Positions 15,920 through 23,698 of a stretch of 64,000 bases of DNA are shown piece after piece (within the stretch, counting starts at the first letter, position 1; the number at the start of each line of letters is the position of its first letter). The position numbers were made by a program, and so were the translations under genes. Under the pieces are notes generated by a model that was not told the origin of the DNA, did no database searches, and worked only from the letters and a program-made list of their open reading frames with translations. The DNA lies in assembly GCA_035695765.1 (NCBI GenBank), contig DASRRI010000005.1, positions 1 to 64,000 on the forward strand. The letters are read 5' to 3'. This stretch comes from Dongia_A sp035695765. GTDB taxonomy: Bacteria > Pseudomonadota > Alphaproteobacteria > Dongiales > Dongiaceae.

Positions 15920-17259
15920 AATCCGAACGGGTAGGTTTCCGGCACGCCCTGCGGCCGGCCGGCCGGCAGCGGCGTTACCGCCTTGGTCTCCTCGAACCAC
16001 ACATAGGCGTCGAACTGCTCGGCGAGGACGGCCTCGAAATAGTGGCTCATCAGCTCGCTCTCCGGCCGATAGATGACGCCGATGGCGCGCTGCAGCATGG
16101 TTTGGCGCAGGGTGTCGGCCAGCTCGCGCGCATCGGGGCCGCGCCAGTGCGTCAGCGACCGCGCGACGCCAGTCTTGCGAAAAGCGTGCTCATAGCTGTC
16201 GGTGCGCGCCGGCCGCACGATCTTCACCTCCATGGGACCACCCCAATCGGTGGCGGCTGCGACCGTCCCGCGATCCGTGCCGAAACCGATCAGGACGGCG
16301 TCATCGCCATAAGCGACGTGGCAGAGCTCGCCGATATTGAACTCGCCCTGCCAGCCCATGGCGGTCGCGCCAGCGTTGCCGATGTGGGAATTGTGCGCCC
16401 AGACGACAGCCTTGGAATCCGGGCCGCGGATCGCGAGTAGCGCCTGCAGCGTGTCGAACATGTGCCGGTCGCGCAAGTTCCAGGATTCGCGCGAGCCGTG
16501 ATACATGATGCGATAATATTGCTCGGCCGCCCGCACGATGCGCGCGTTCTGCGCCGCGTCGAAGAATGCCTCGCCATCCTCGCGCATATAGGAGAGGCGG
16601 TTCGCCAGCAGCTCGGTCAATTGGGCGGCAACTTCCTCCTCGCACGGGTCATGCGCGCGGTGCAGGACGGCGCGGCCATAACCGGCCGGCTCCTCGTGCC
16701 AGGGCGTCAGGCACGCGTAGCGCTGCCGCGCGATCTTGGCGGCCTTGGGGTCGACGCGCTCCAGATAGTCGAGCACGGCCGCCACCGACGCGCCGAGGCT
16801 GTAGACGTCGAGCCCATGGAACGAGGCGCGTCGATCAGGCCCCAGCGCTTCATTGTGGGCGCGCAGCCAATCGGCGAAGTCCATCACCTCGACATTGCGC
16901 CACATCCAGCCCGGGAAGCGCGCAAAGGCCCTGCCGCGCTCCGGCCGGGCAGCGTGATGGCGGACATAGCGGTCGATGCGGGCGGCATCGGGCCAGTCCG
17001 CCTCCACCGCCACGACCGTGAAGCCGTGACGCTGGATGAGGCGCCGGGTAATAGCGGCGCGTGCCCGGTAGAATTCGGACGTGCCGTGGGTCGCTTCGCC
17101 CAGCAGCACCAGCCGCGCGTCGCCGAAGCGGTCGAATTGCACACCGAAATCCTCCGCCCGCTCCGGAGTGGGCAGGGTTTCAGCCGAGTGCTGCACCGCC
17201 CGCGTGATGGCGAGCTGCGTATTCTGGCGTAAGGTCTCGGTAACAGCCACGTCAGCCAT
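15916..17259 (-). CDS. erythromycin esterase family protein
   Basis: A 447-residue member of the EreA/succinoglycan-biosynthesis-like fold. The active-site motif LLGEATHGTSEFYRARA (His near residue 57), VVAVEADWPDA and VVWAHNSHIGNA are the family's conserved histidine/glutamate motifs. True EreA enzymes hydrolyse the macrolide lactone, but most chromosomal relatives of this type have unknown substrates, so resistance should not be assumed. The ATG at 17259 has GGAG 9 bases upstream. It is the first gene of the coupled trio. Confidence 0.88.
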   Translation of the reverse strand: MADVAVTETLRQNTQLAITRAVQHSAETLPTPERAEDFGVQFDRFGDARLVLLGEATHGTSEFYRARAAITRRLIQRHGFTVVAVEADWPDAARIDRYVRHHAARPERGRAFARFPGWMWRNVEVMDFADWLRAHNEALGPDRRASFHGLDVYSLGASVAAVLDYLERVDPKAAKIARQRYACLTPWHEEPAGYGRAVLHRAHDPCEEEVAAQLTELLANRLSYMREDGEAFFDAAQNARIVRAAEQYYRIMYHGSRESWNLRDRHMFDTLQALLAIRGPDSKAVVWAHNSHIGNAGATAMGWQGEFNIGELCHVAYGDDAVLIGFGTDRGTVAAATDWGGPMEVKIVRPARTDSYEHAFRKTGVARSLTHWRGPDARELADTLRQTMLQRAIGVIYRPESELMSHYFEAVLAEQFDAYVWFEETKAVTPLPAGRPQGVPETYPFGL

Positions 17260-17499
17260 GGCCCAACTCCACATTCGCTGACTTGGGCACGACACTAGTG
17301 CCGGCCCTCTCAATTCGAGAACCGGGTGGCGGGGGATACGTTCCGCTATCTCTCGCCGAACGAGGTATCGAGAGTCGAATAGGATTCATGCCGCGCCACT
17401 AGAGGCGTTAGGCGGCCGGATCTCGCGAATCGTTCCTTGGGATGTGGGAGGGTAGTCTCCTCTTCCTACGAGAATTCCACGCCGACCGATCCGGCCGTA

Positions 17500-18198
17500 T
17501 CACTCGTCGCTTTCAGTCCGCGTGCAAGGCCAGGATGGAGGAGGTGTCAGTCCGGCAGGGAGATTCGTCGTATCGTCACCACAGGTTTGGTCGAGCTGAT
17601 GTTGCACCAGCCCTTTCGTCTGCGATAGATCCGTGCCGCGCAGGTCCGAGAGATAAAGCTCGGCTTCCGTCAGGTCGGCGGCGGATAGATTCGCGCGGCG
17701 CAGATCGGCTCGCGCCAGATAGGCGCCTTGCAGATTGGCCCCGCTCAAGTCGGCGGCGCCGAGCCGGGCGCGGCCAAGTTCCGCCCTATCCAGGTTGGCG
17801 CCCGTCAGCTTTGCGCCCGACAGGTTCGCGCGCGGCAGCTCCGCTTTGATGAGCTTGGCTCCAGAGAGGTCCGCGCCTTGCAGATCGGCCCGCCCCAGCA
17901 TCGCCTTGGTGAGATCGGCGGCTTCCAAGTTTGCGCCAGTCAGCCGTACGCGACTCAACGTCGCTTCCGTCAAATTGGCGCCGCTGAAATTTGCGCCGCT
18001 CATGTCGGTATAGCTGAGGTCGGCCCGCGCCAGATTTGCGCCATGGAAATCGTCGTTGGTCAGGATGCGCCGCGATTTATTGCATCCTGACCAATCGATA
18101 CCCGGCCCCGGATGGTCGCGACAGTCGGCCGCCGCAAAGCTTGCCGAGCTGCACACAATGGCAGCCGCCGCCAGGATCCGAAGAAATTCTTGAATCAT
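17500..18198 (-). CDS. exported pentapeptide-repeat protein
   Basis: A 232-residue protein. The first 26 residues form a signal peptide (MIQEFLRILAAAAIVCSSAS then FAAA). Residues about 50-195 are about 28 tandem five-residue repeats of the A(D/N)LXX type, predicted to form a right-handed quadrilateral beta helix. Short Cys-containing caps flank it (DCRDHPGPGIDWSGC before; a Pro-rich tail after). The ATG at 18198 fits the signal peptide, though the ribosome site is weak. Cytoplasmic family members mimic DNA and bind gyrase; an exported one cannot, and its role is unknown. Confidence 0.85.
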   Translation of the reverse strand: MIQEFLRILAAAAIVCSSASFAAADCRDHPGPGIDWSGCNKSRRILTNDDFHGANLARADLSYTDMSGANFSGANLTEATLSRVRLTGANLEAADLTKAMLGRADLQGADLSGAKLIKAELPRANLSGAKLTGANLDRAELGRARLGAADLSGANLQGAYLARADLRRANLSAADLTEAELYLSDLRGTDLSQTKGLVQHQLDQTCGDDTTNLPAGLTPPPSWPCTRTESDE

Positions 18199-18295
18199 GC
18201 GCGCCACGCATTTTATTCGCCGACACGGCCCGCCGACCGCAAGGTTAGTCGGCGATGCTTGGCGCGAGCAAGCGCGAAACGGTATGTGGTGACCG

Positions 18296-19039
18296 CTAAA
18301 CCCCGCCGAACGAACGTACCAGACTCCCCGCCACCAGATACCACCCATCCACCAGCACGAAGAACACCAGCTTGAAGGGCAGGGCGATCATGACTGGCGG
18401 AAGCATCATCATGCCCATGGACATGAGGACCGATGCCACCACCATGTCGATGATGAGGAAGGGCACGAACAGCAGGAACCCGATCTCGAAGGCGCGGCGC
18501 ATTTCACTGATCATGAAAGCCGGGATCAGGATCTGCAGCGAGACTTCTTCCGGCGCGGCGGCGGGCTCGGCATTCGCCATATCCATGAACAGGCCCAGAT
18601 CCTTTTCGCGCACCTGGGACAGCATGAACACCTTGAACGGCGCGGCGGCGCGGGTGAAAGCATCCTGCTCGCTGATCTGTTCGGCCATCAAAGGCGCGAT
18701 GCCGTCGTCATAGGCCTTCTGAAAGGTGGGCGCCATCACGAAGGCCGTCAGGAACATGGCGAGGCTGACCAGCACCATGTTGGGCGGCGTCTGTTGCCCG
18801 CCGAGCGCGGCGCGCAGCAGCGAGAGCACGATCACTACGCGAGTGAACGAGGTCACCATGATAAGGATGCCGGGCGCCAGCGACAGGATCGTGAGCAGCG
18901 CGATGATCTGCAGGATACGGCTGGTGCTGCTGCCGCCACCGACCCCGAGGTCGAGGGAGACGCTCTGCGCGGAAGCCGCGAACGGCATCAGGCAGACGAG
19001 TGCGAGCAGAAGAAGTGGCAGAAGGCGGCGAAGCGTCAT
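18296..19039 (-). CDS. fliP: flagellar export gate protein FliP
   Basis: FliP forms, with FliQ and FliR, the export gate through which rod, hook and filament subunits pass. The 247-residue protein has a signal peptide, the stretch APGILIMVTSFTRVVIVLSL, then RAALGGQQTPPNMVL, and PFLIIDMVVASVLMSMGMMM near the C-terminal helices. Its start overlaps the fliO stop (ATGA). It ends the minus-strand operon fhlB-orphan-fliO-fliP. Confidence 0.97.
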   Translation of the reverse strand: MTLRRLLPLLLLALVCLMPFAASAQSVSLDLGVGGGSSTSRILQIIALLTILSLAPGILIMVTSFTRVVIVLSLLRAALGGQQTPPNMVLVSLAMFLTAFVMAPTFQKAYDDGIAPLMAEQISEQDAFTRAAAPFKVFMLSQVREKDLGLFMDMANAEPAAAPEEVSLQILIPAFMISEMRRAFEIGFLLFVPFLIIDMVVASVLMSMGMMMLPPVMIALPFKLVFFVLVDGWYLVAGSLVRSFGGV

Positions 19040-19335
19040 CGCTTCGGCTCCTCATTCGCGAGGGCGCTGGCGAAGCTGTCCGGGCGCTTGATGCCGCTTT
19101 CAACGACTGTCTCGCTGCCGGGGCCGACGATGACTAGGTGCTCCACATCATCGCGCCGGATCAGCATCAGGCGGTGGCGGGGGCCGAGCATCTGGACCTC
19201 GCTGACGGCGAGGCGGCGGCCCTTGGTCATTTTCACGCCCATGCCGAAACGGCGCAGCAGCCAGCCCAGCAGGGCGATCAGCCCCAGAACCAGGATCAGC
19301 GCGAGGGCGAACCTGAGATAAAGATCAAAATCCAT
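19036..19335 (-). CDS. fliO: flagellar biosynthetic protein FliO
   Basis: A 99-residue protein with one membrane helix (residues about 7-27) and a basic cytoplasmic domain containing GRRLAVSEVQMLGPRHRLML, the FliO core. FliO is a chaperone for FliP assembly, which agrees with its 4-base overlap with fliP. Confidence 0.9.
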   Translation of the reverse strand: MDFDLYLRFALALILVLGLIALLGWLLRRFGMGVKMTKGRRLAVSEVQMLGPRHRLMLIRRDDVEHLVIVGPGSETVVESGIKRPDSFASALANEEPKR

Positions 19336-19352
19336 TGGGAGTTATATGAAGC

Positions 19353-19673
19353 CTATTCGGTGGGCGTGATGTGTTTGCGCAGTTGCTCGATGTTGAGCTG
19401 AACATGGACATTCTGCTTGCGCAGGATGGTGTCGAGGACGGCAAGCGCCGTGCTGAGGTCGCGCAATTCGCGGACCCAGGCGCGGGCGCCTTCTTTGCCG
19501 GCGCTGCCCAGGGCGTCGCACAGCACGGTGATGCGCAGCGCAATGATCTCGAGGTCGATCAGCTGTCCGTCGTTGGCGGCATCGACCGCGGCCACGATCT
19601 CGCGGTGCAGGTCGCTGATGCTGTAGCCCAGGGCCGACTGGCTTTGGGCCTTGTCCGTTGCGATCGCTGTCAT
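19353..19673 (-). CDS. unknown small protein between fhlB and fliO
   Basis: I do not recognise this 106-residue protein. It is predicted to be all-helical and soluble (LGYSISDLHREIVAAVDAAN, then IIALRITVLCDAL, and a C-terminal TILRKQNVHVQLNIEQLRKH). Its ATG overlaps the fhlB stop (ATGA) and its stop is 17 bases before fliO, so it is translated within a flagellar export operon. A role as an export-related chaperone or cap is possible by size and position only. Confidence 0.72.
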   Translation of the reverse strand: MTAIATDKAQSQSALGYSISDLHREIVAAVDAANDGQLIDLEIIALRITVLCDALGSAGKEGARAWVRELRDLSTALAVLDTILRKQNVHVQLNIEQLRKHITPTE

Positions 19674-20059
19674 GGCTTGGCTCCGATATCCTCGGTCCCG
19701 TCCGCAGTTTGCTCGCCCGCCCAGGTCCTATTGGCGCGGTAGACGTAGCTCAGGATCTCCGCCACCGCCGCCAGGGCGTCGATCGGAATCTCGGCGTCCA
19801 GTTCGACCGCGGCCAGGATCTGGGCGAGGTCCGAATCTTCGCGCACCGGTACGCCCTTCTCGAACGCGATCGCCAGGATTTGCTCGGCGACCGGCCCGCG
19901 TCCCGTCGCCACCACCCGTGGCGATTTGGGGCGGGCAGCGCCATCCCGGCCTTTGGCGTCCAGCGCGATGGCGATCGGCGTCTTCGGGCCCGCGGATGTC
20001 GAATCCGGACGGGTCCATCTGCTATGCTTGGCGCCGGTTTCATCCTTGCGGTCGGCCAT
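19670..20059 (-). CDS. fhlB: FhlB, stand-alone FlhB C-terminal domain-like protein
   Basis: A 129-residue protein resembling the cytoplasmic C-terminal domain of FlhB/YscU export switches: PKTPIAIALD at the start of the domain, then VAEQILAIAFEKGVPVREDS, and AAVAEILSYVYR at the end. It lacks the NPTH autocleavage site and the four membrane helices of FlhB. FhlB-type proteins accompany FlhB in many flagellar systems. The ATG at 20059 is preferred; a GTG at 20089 is an alternative. Confidence 0.88.
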   Translation of the reverse strand: MADRKDETGAKHSRWTRPDSTSAGPKTPIAIALDAKGRDGAARPKSPRVVATGRGPVAEQILAIAFEKGVPVREDSDLAQILAAVELDAEIPIDALAAVAEILSYVYRANRTWAGEQTADGTEDIGAKP

Positions 20060-20110
20060 TGCCGAGATGCTCCGCTGGCTTAAATCCACGGAAACTCTGA
20101 AGGATCATGC

Positions 20111-20126
20111 TTAATGAACGATTAAG
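20111..20126 (+). promoter_or_regulatory. CtrA-type box, fhlB side of the divergent spacer
   Basis: TTAA-TGAACGA-TTAAG is an exact spacing match to TTAA-N7-TTAA. It lies 51 bases before the fhlB start on the minus strand and 146 bases before flgB. Confidence 0.72.
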
Positions 20127-20176
20127 CGGCAAAGGCGCGCGACATTTCGCGCGAATTTGGGTGGCATTTTAGCAAA

Positions 20177-20191
20177 TTAATCCGGCGTTAA
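20177..20191 (+). promoter_or_regulatory. CtrA-type box, flgB side of the divergent spacer
   Basis: TTAA-TCCGGCG-TTAA is a second exact match, 80 bases before the flgB start. Two boxes 51 bases apart suggest one per divergent promoter. Confidence 0.75.
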
Positions 20192-20271
20192 TGAGTTGCC
20201 CTCAGGATGCCTCCCAAAGCACCGGGAATACCGGCTATGGCGGCATCGACCGCAGCGTCAGGAAAGCGCCG

Positions 20272-20676
20272 ATGGATCTGTTTCAGCTGAAGCTGTTTCA
20301 GCGCATGAGCGAGCGAATGGGCTGGCTCGGCGCGCGCCAGGAAGTCCTGGCACAAAACATCGCCAATGCCGACACGCCGCGCTACGTGCCGCACGACATG
20401 AAGGCGTTGAAGTTCGTCGATCATTTGACCAAGGCCGCGCCGGTTGCGCAAGAGCGCACCGATCCGATGCACATGACCGGCAAGACCGTCTCGAACGCAT
20501 CGATCGACGATCAGAAGACCAAGAAGCAATATGAAACAGCGCCGGTCGGAAACTCCGTGGTGCTGGAAGAGCAGATGGTGAAGCTCGCCGACGCACAGTC
20601 GAGCTACCAGCTCATGACCAATCTTTATCGCAAGCATGTCGACCTGCTGAAGATGGCGCTGGGCCATAGCTCATGA
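20272..20676 (+). CDS. flgB: flagellar proximal rod protein FlgB
   Basis: FlgB is the first rod protein above the MS ring. The 134-residue protein has EVLAQNIANADTPRYVPHDM, the rod-protein motif, and a C-terminal helix (DAQSSYQLMTNLYRKHVDLL). I start at the ATG at 20272 with AGGAAA upstream; the open frame extends to 20191 but that overlaps the CtrA box and lacks homology. It begins flgB-flgC-fliE-fliQ-fliR-flhB. Confidence 0.95.
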   Translation: MDLFQLKLFQRMSERMGWLGARQEVLAQNIANADTPRYVPHDMKALKFVDHLTKAAPVAQERTDPMHMTGKTVSNASIDDQKTKKQYETAPVGNSVVLEEQMVKLADAQSSYQLMTNLYRKHVDLLKMALGHSS

Positions 20677-20716
20677 GCGCTTCAGTCTTGGTGTTTCAGT
20701 CGCCAGGAGGTGACAG

Positions 20717-21124
20717 ATGGATCTGATGGAAAGCCTGATGATTTCCGCCGCCGGCATGAAAGTGCAGGGCGACCGCCTGCGCGTGGTCGCGGAAAACATC
20801 GCCAATGCGGACTCGGTCTCGGAAGTGCCGGGCGGCGACCCCTACCGGCGCAAGACGATCACGTTCAAGAACGCACTCGACCGCGAGCTGGGGCTGCAAA
20901 CGGTCCAGGTTACCAAGGTCGGTGTCGACCAGAGCGATTTCCGCATCAAGTACGACCCCGGCAATCCGGCCGCCGACGCCAAGGGCTACGTCAAGCTGCC
21001 GAACGTCAACAGCCTCATCGAAATGACCGACATGCGCGAGGCCCAGCGTTCCTATGAAGCGAACCTGCGCGCCATTGAAGTTGCGCGCAACATGCTTCAG
21101 CGCACCATCGATCTGATCCGCTAG
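20717..21124 (+). CDS. flgC: flagellar proximal rod protein FlgC
   Basis: A 135-residue rod protein with ISAAGMKVQGDRLRVVAENI then ANADSVSEVPGGDPYRRK, which is FlgC-specific, and the C-terminal LIEMTDMREAQRSYEANLRA helix. AGGAGG precedes the ATG. It lies 40 bases after flgB. Confidence 0.96.
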   Translation: MDLMESLMISAAGMKVQGDRLRVVAENIANADSVSEVPGGDPYRRKTITFKNALDRELGLQTVQVTKVGVDQSDFRIKYDPGNPAADAKGYVKLPNVNSLIEMTDMREAQRSYEANLRAIEVARNMLQRTIDLIR

Positions 21125-21137
21125 AGGGGGCTGAGAC

Positions 21138-21458
21138 ATGGCGAATGGAGTCGTCGCGGGGACCGGCAATGCAGTTGCCGCCTACAATGCCGCCCTCAAG
21201 CGCATGGGCGCGCCCGGCATCGAATCACGCGACCAGGCCGGGCCCGGCTTTTCGGAGGTCCTGCAGCAGCTCGGCAAGGATGCGGTCGACACGACGCGCA
21301 ATGCCGAAAAGGCGTCGCTGCAGGCGGTCGAAGGCAAGGCCGATCTCAATCAGGTGGTGAACTCCGTGACCGCGGCGGAACTGACGGTGCAGACCGTGAC
21401 CGCCGTGCGGGATCGCGTGATCTCGGCCTATCAAGAAATTCTCCGTATGCCGATCTAA
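21138..21458 (+). CDS. fliE: flagellar hook-basal body protein FliE
   Basis: FliE joins the MS ring to the rod and is the first substrate exported. The 106-residue protein has the FliE C-terminal helix VVNSVTAAELTVQTVTAVRD followed by RVISAYQEILRMPI. It is 13 bases after flgC. Confidence 0.94.
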   Translation: MANGVVAGTGNAVAAYNAALKRMGAPGIESRDQAGPGFSEVLQQLGKDAVDTTRNAEKASLQAVEGKADLNQVVNSVTAAELTVQTVTAVRDRVISAYQEILRMPI

Positions 21459-21471
21459 GAGTACCGCGTTC

Positions 21472-21732
21472 ATGGATGAGTCAGTTCTTCTCGAGGTCGG
21501 CCGCGACGCGGTCATTGTCACGCTGAAGCTTGGCGCGCCGCTGATGATCATCGCGCTGCTGATCGGCCTCATCATCTCCTTGTTCCAGGCCTTGACCCAG
21601 ATCCAGGAAGTCACGCTGACCTTCGTGCCGAAGATCATCGTGGTATTCATCGCGATGCTGCTGCTGGCGCCTTTCATGCTCCACACGCTCAGCGACTTCA
21701 CTGAGCGCATCATGCAGCAGGCGGTGGGATGA
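21472..21732 (+). CDS. fliQ: flagellar export gate protein FliQ
   Basis: An 86-residue protein with two membrane helices (residues about 16-38 and 48-70). LIGLIISLFQALTQIQEVTL followed by TFVPKI is the FliQ signature. Its stop overlaps the fliR start (ATGA), fitting fixed-ratio assembly with FliR. Confidence 0.96.
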   Translation: MDESVLLEVGRDAVIVTLKLGAPLMIIALLIGLIISLFQALTQIQEVTLTFVPKIIVVFIAMLLLAPFMLHTLSDFTERIMQQAVG

Positions 21733-22496
21733 ACCTGGAGCAGCTGGTCAGCAGCAATCTCTTCCAGTTTTTCATGGTATTCGCGCGGCTTGGCAGCGCG
21801 ATCATGCTGTTGCCCGGCTTCGGCGAAGCCTATGTGCCGCCCCGCGTCCGCCTGATCTTTGCCTTGACCGTCAGCGTCGCGCTGATGCCGATGATCGCGG
21901 ATCGGCTGCCGGCCCTGCCGGCCGGCATGGGCCAGTTCGCCGGATTGCTGCTGCTGGAAATCGGTATCGGGCTCTTCTTCGGCACCATCTCGCGCCTCAT
22001 CCTGCTCGGCGCGCAGTCGGCGGGCAGCGTCATCGCTTTGCAGATCGGCATCGCCAGTGCGCTGGTCTCCGACCCGACCACGCAGCAGCAGGCCGCCATC
22101 ACCGGCAACTTCCTGCTGGCCTTGACTGTGGTGCTGATCTTCGCGACCGGCCTCGATCACATGACCTTGAAGGGCCTCGCCGGCACCTATGCCATCTTTC
22201 CGCCGGGCCAGATGCCACCCCTGGGCGACGTAGCGGATCATGCCGCCCGCATCGTCGCCGACAGTTTCGCAGTCTCGATCGAGATGACAGCGCCGTTCCT
22301 GGTCTATGGCATCGTGTTCGCCGTGGCGCTGGGATTGCTGGCGCGCCTGATGCCGACCCTCCAGGTCTTTTTCATCGCCATGCCGATGCAGCTGCTCGCC
22401 GGGTTTGCGCTGATGGCAGTGGCGCTGACCGGCATGATGCTGTTCTTCCTGTCCGCGTACGAGGAACGTATGTCTCTGTTCGTCGGCGGCGGTTGA
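21729..22496 (+). CDS. fliR: flagellar export gate protein FliR
   Basis: A 255-residue membrane protein with six hydrophobic segments. Typical FliR stretches are FFMVFARLGSAIMLLPGFGE, LEIGIGLFFGTISRLILLGA and MPMQLLAGFALMAVALTGMM. It completes the FliPQR gate and is translationally coupled to fliQ. Confidence 0.96.
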   Translation: MNLEQLVSSNLFQFFMVFARLGSAIMLLPGFGEAYVPPRVRLIFALTVSVALMPMIADRLPALPAGMGQFAGLLLLEIGIGLFFGTISRLILLGAQSAGSVIALQIGIASALVSDPTTQQQAAITGNFLLALTVVLIFATGLDHMTLKGLAGTYAIFPPGQMPPLGDVADHAARIVADSFAVSIEMTAPFLVYGIVFAVALGLLARLMPTLQVFFIAMPMQLLAGFALMAVALTGMMLFFLSAYEERMSLFVGGG

Positions 22497-22503
22497 GGTC
22501 GCA

Positions 22504-23574
22504 ATGGCGGAAGGGCAGGACAATTCCCAAAAAACCGAAGACCCGACCAGTCGGCGACTTGACGAAGCGCGCAACCGCGGTCAGGTCGCCAACTCGCGCG
22601 AAGTCAACAACCTGCTGATGCTGGGCGTGTTCTCGCTCTCCGTCCTGCTGTTCGGCGGATCGGCGGCAGGCGCGCTCTACAAAGCCGCGCTGCCTTTTGT
22701 CGAATCGCCTGACCAGGTGCCGGTAGATTTCGGGAATCTGGTTGGCATAGCTTGGCATCTCCTCGTGGTCCTGCTGATCGCCGGCGCCATCCCGCTGATC
22801 CTCGCCGTCGCCGCCGCGATCGGCGCGGGCTATCTGCAGTTCGGGCTGATCTTTTCGGCCGACGGTATCATGCCGAAGCTGGACAAGATCTCGCCGCTCG
22901 CCGGCCTCAAGCGCATGTTCTCCATGCGCTCGTTGGCGGAGTTCGTGCGAGGTCTGATGAAGATCGCGGTGGTGGGATCGGTCGCGATGTTCTTGATCCT
23001 GCCGGAGGTCGCGCATCTCAACAAGCTGATCGGCATGGAGATGATCCAGCTGCTGGCCGAGACCAAGGCACTGCTGGCCAAGCTGCTGATCGGCGTCGTG
23101 GCGATCGTCGCCGCCATCGCCACCATCGACGTCGTGTATCAGCGATTGCAGCATCTGCGCGAGATGCGCATGTCGCGCCAGGAGATCAAGGAAGAGTTCA
23201 AGGAGACCGAAGGCGACCCTCTGATCAAGGGCAAGCTGCGCCAACTGCGCATGGAGCGCACGCGCCGCCGCATGATGGCCCAGGTGCCGCAATCCGATGT
23301 GGTTGTCACAAATCCCACGCACTACGCAGTGGCGCTGAAATACGACGGGGCGAGCATGGCGGCGCCCAAGATGATGGCCAAGGGCGTCGACAAGGTGGCG
23401 CAGAAGATCCGGGAAATCGCCAAGGAGCACGGCATTCCGATCGTCGAGAATCCGCCCTTGGCGCGCGGACTCTATGCGGCGGTCGAGATCGACCAGGAAG
23501 TGACGCCGGAGTTCTACAAGGCGGTGGCGGAGGTCATCAGCTATATCTTCAAGCTGAAGCGGCGGCGGCTTTAG
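22504..23574 (+). CDS. flhB: flagellar export switch protein FlhB
   Basis: FlhB sets export specificity, switching from rod/hook to filament subunits after self-cleavage. The 356-residue protein has four membrane helices in the first 210 residues, the linker MSRQEIKEEFKETEGDPLIK, and the autocleavage site N270-P271-T272-H273 (DVVVTNPTHYAVAL). The C-terminal domain ends with SYIFKLKRRRL. It starts 7 bases after fliR and is the partner of the truncated paralogue fhlB upstream. Confidence 0.97.
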   Translation: MAEGQDNSQKTEDPTSRRLDEARNRGQVANSREVNNLLMLGVFSLSVLLFGGSAAGALYKAALPFVESPDQVPVDFGNLVGIAWHLLVVLLIAGAIPLILAVAAAIGAGYLQFGLIFSADGIMPKLDKISPLAGLKRMFSMRSLAEFVRGLMKIAVVGSVAMFLILPEVAHLNKLIGMEMIQLLAETKALLAKLLIGVVAIVAAIATIDVVYQRLQHLREMRMSRQEIKEEFKETEGDPLIKGKLRQLRMERTRRRMMAQVPQSDVVVTNPTHYAVALKYDGASMAAPKMMAKGVDKVAQKIREIAKEHGIPIVENPPLARGLYAAVEIDQEVTPEFYKAVAEVISYIFKLKRRRL

Positions 23575-23698
23575 GCACTTGTGCGGGTGTGGTCAGTTTC
23601 GGCTATGATGGAACGGGTTGGGGATGGGGGCCATTGTTCATGCACCGCTTTAGCGGAGCAAGCGTTGCGCAAGCGGCGCGGATAAGGAACGCCAGGGT

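Noticed and set aside
17260..17499. Spacer between the esterase-like and pentapeptide genes
   Set aside because: Contains a small CTCTCG/CGAGAG dyad but no promoter, RNA gene or terminator that I could support.
20162..20174. TGGCATTTTAGCA near flgB as a sigma-54 element
   Set aside because: GG and GC are 7 bases apart, not 10.
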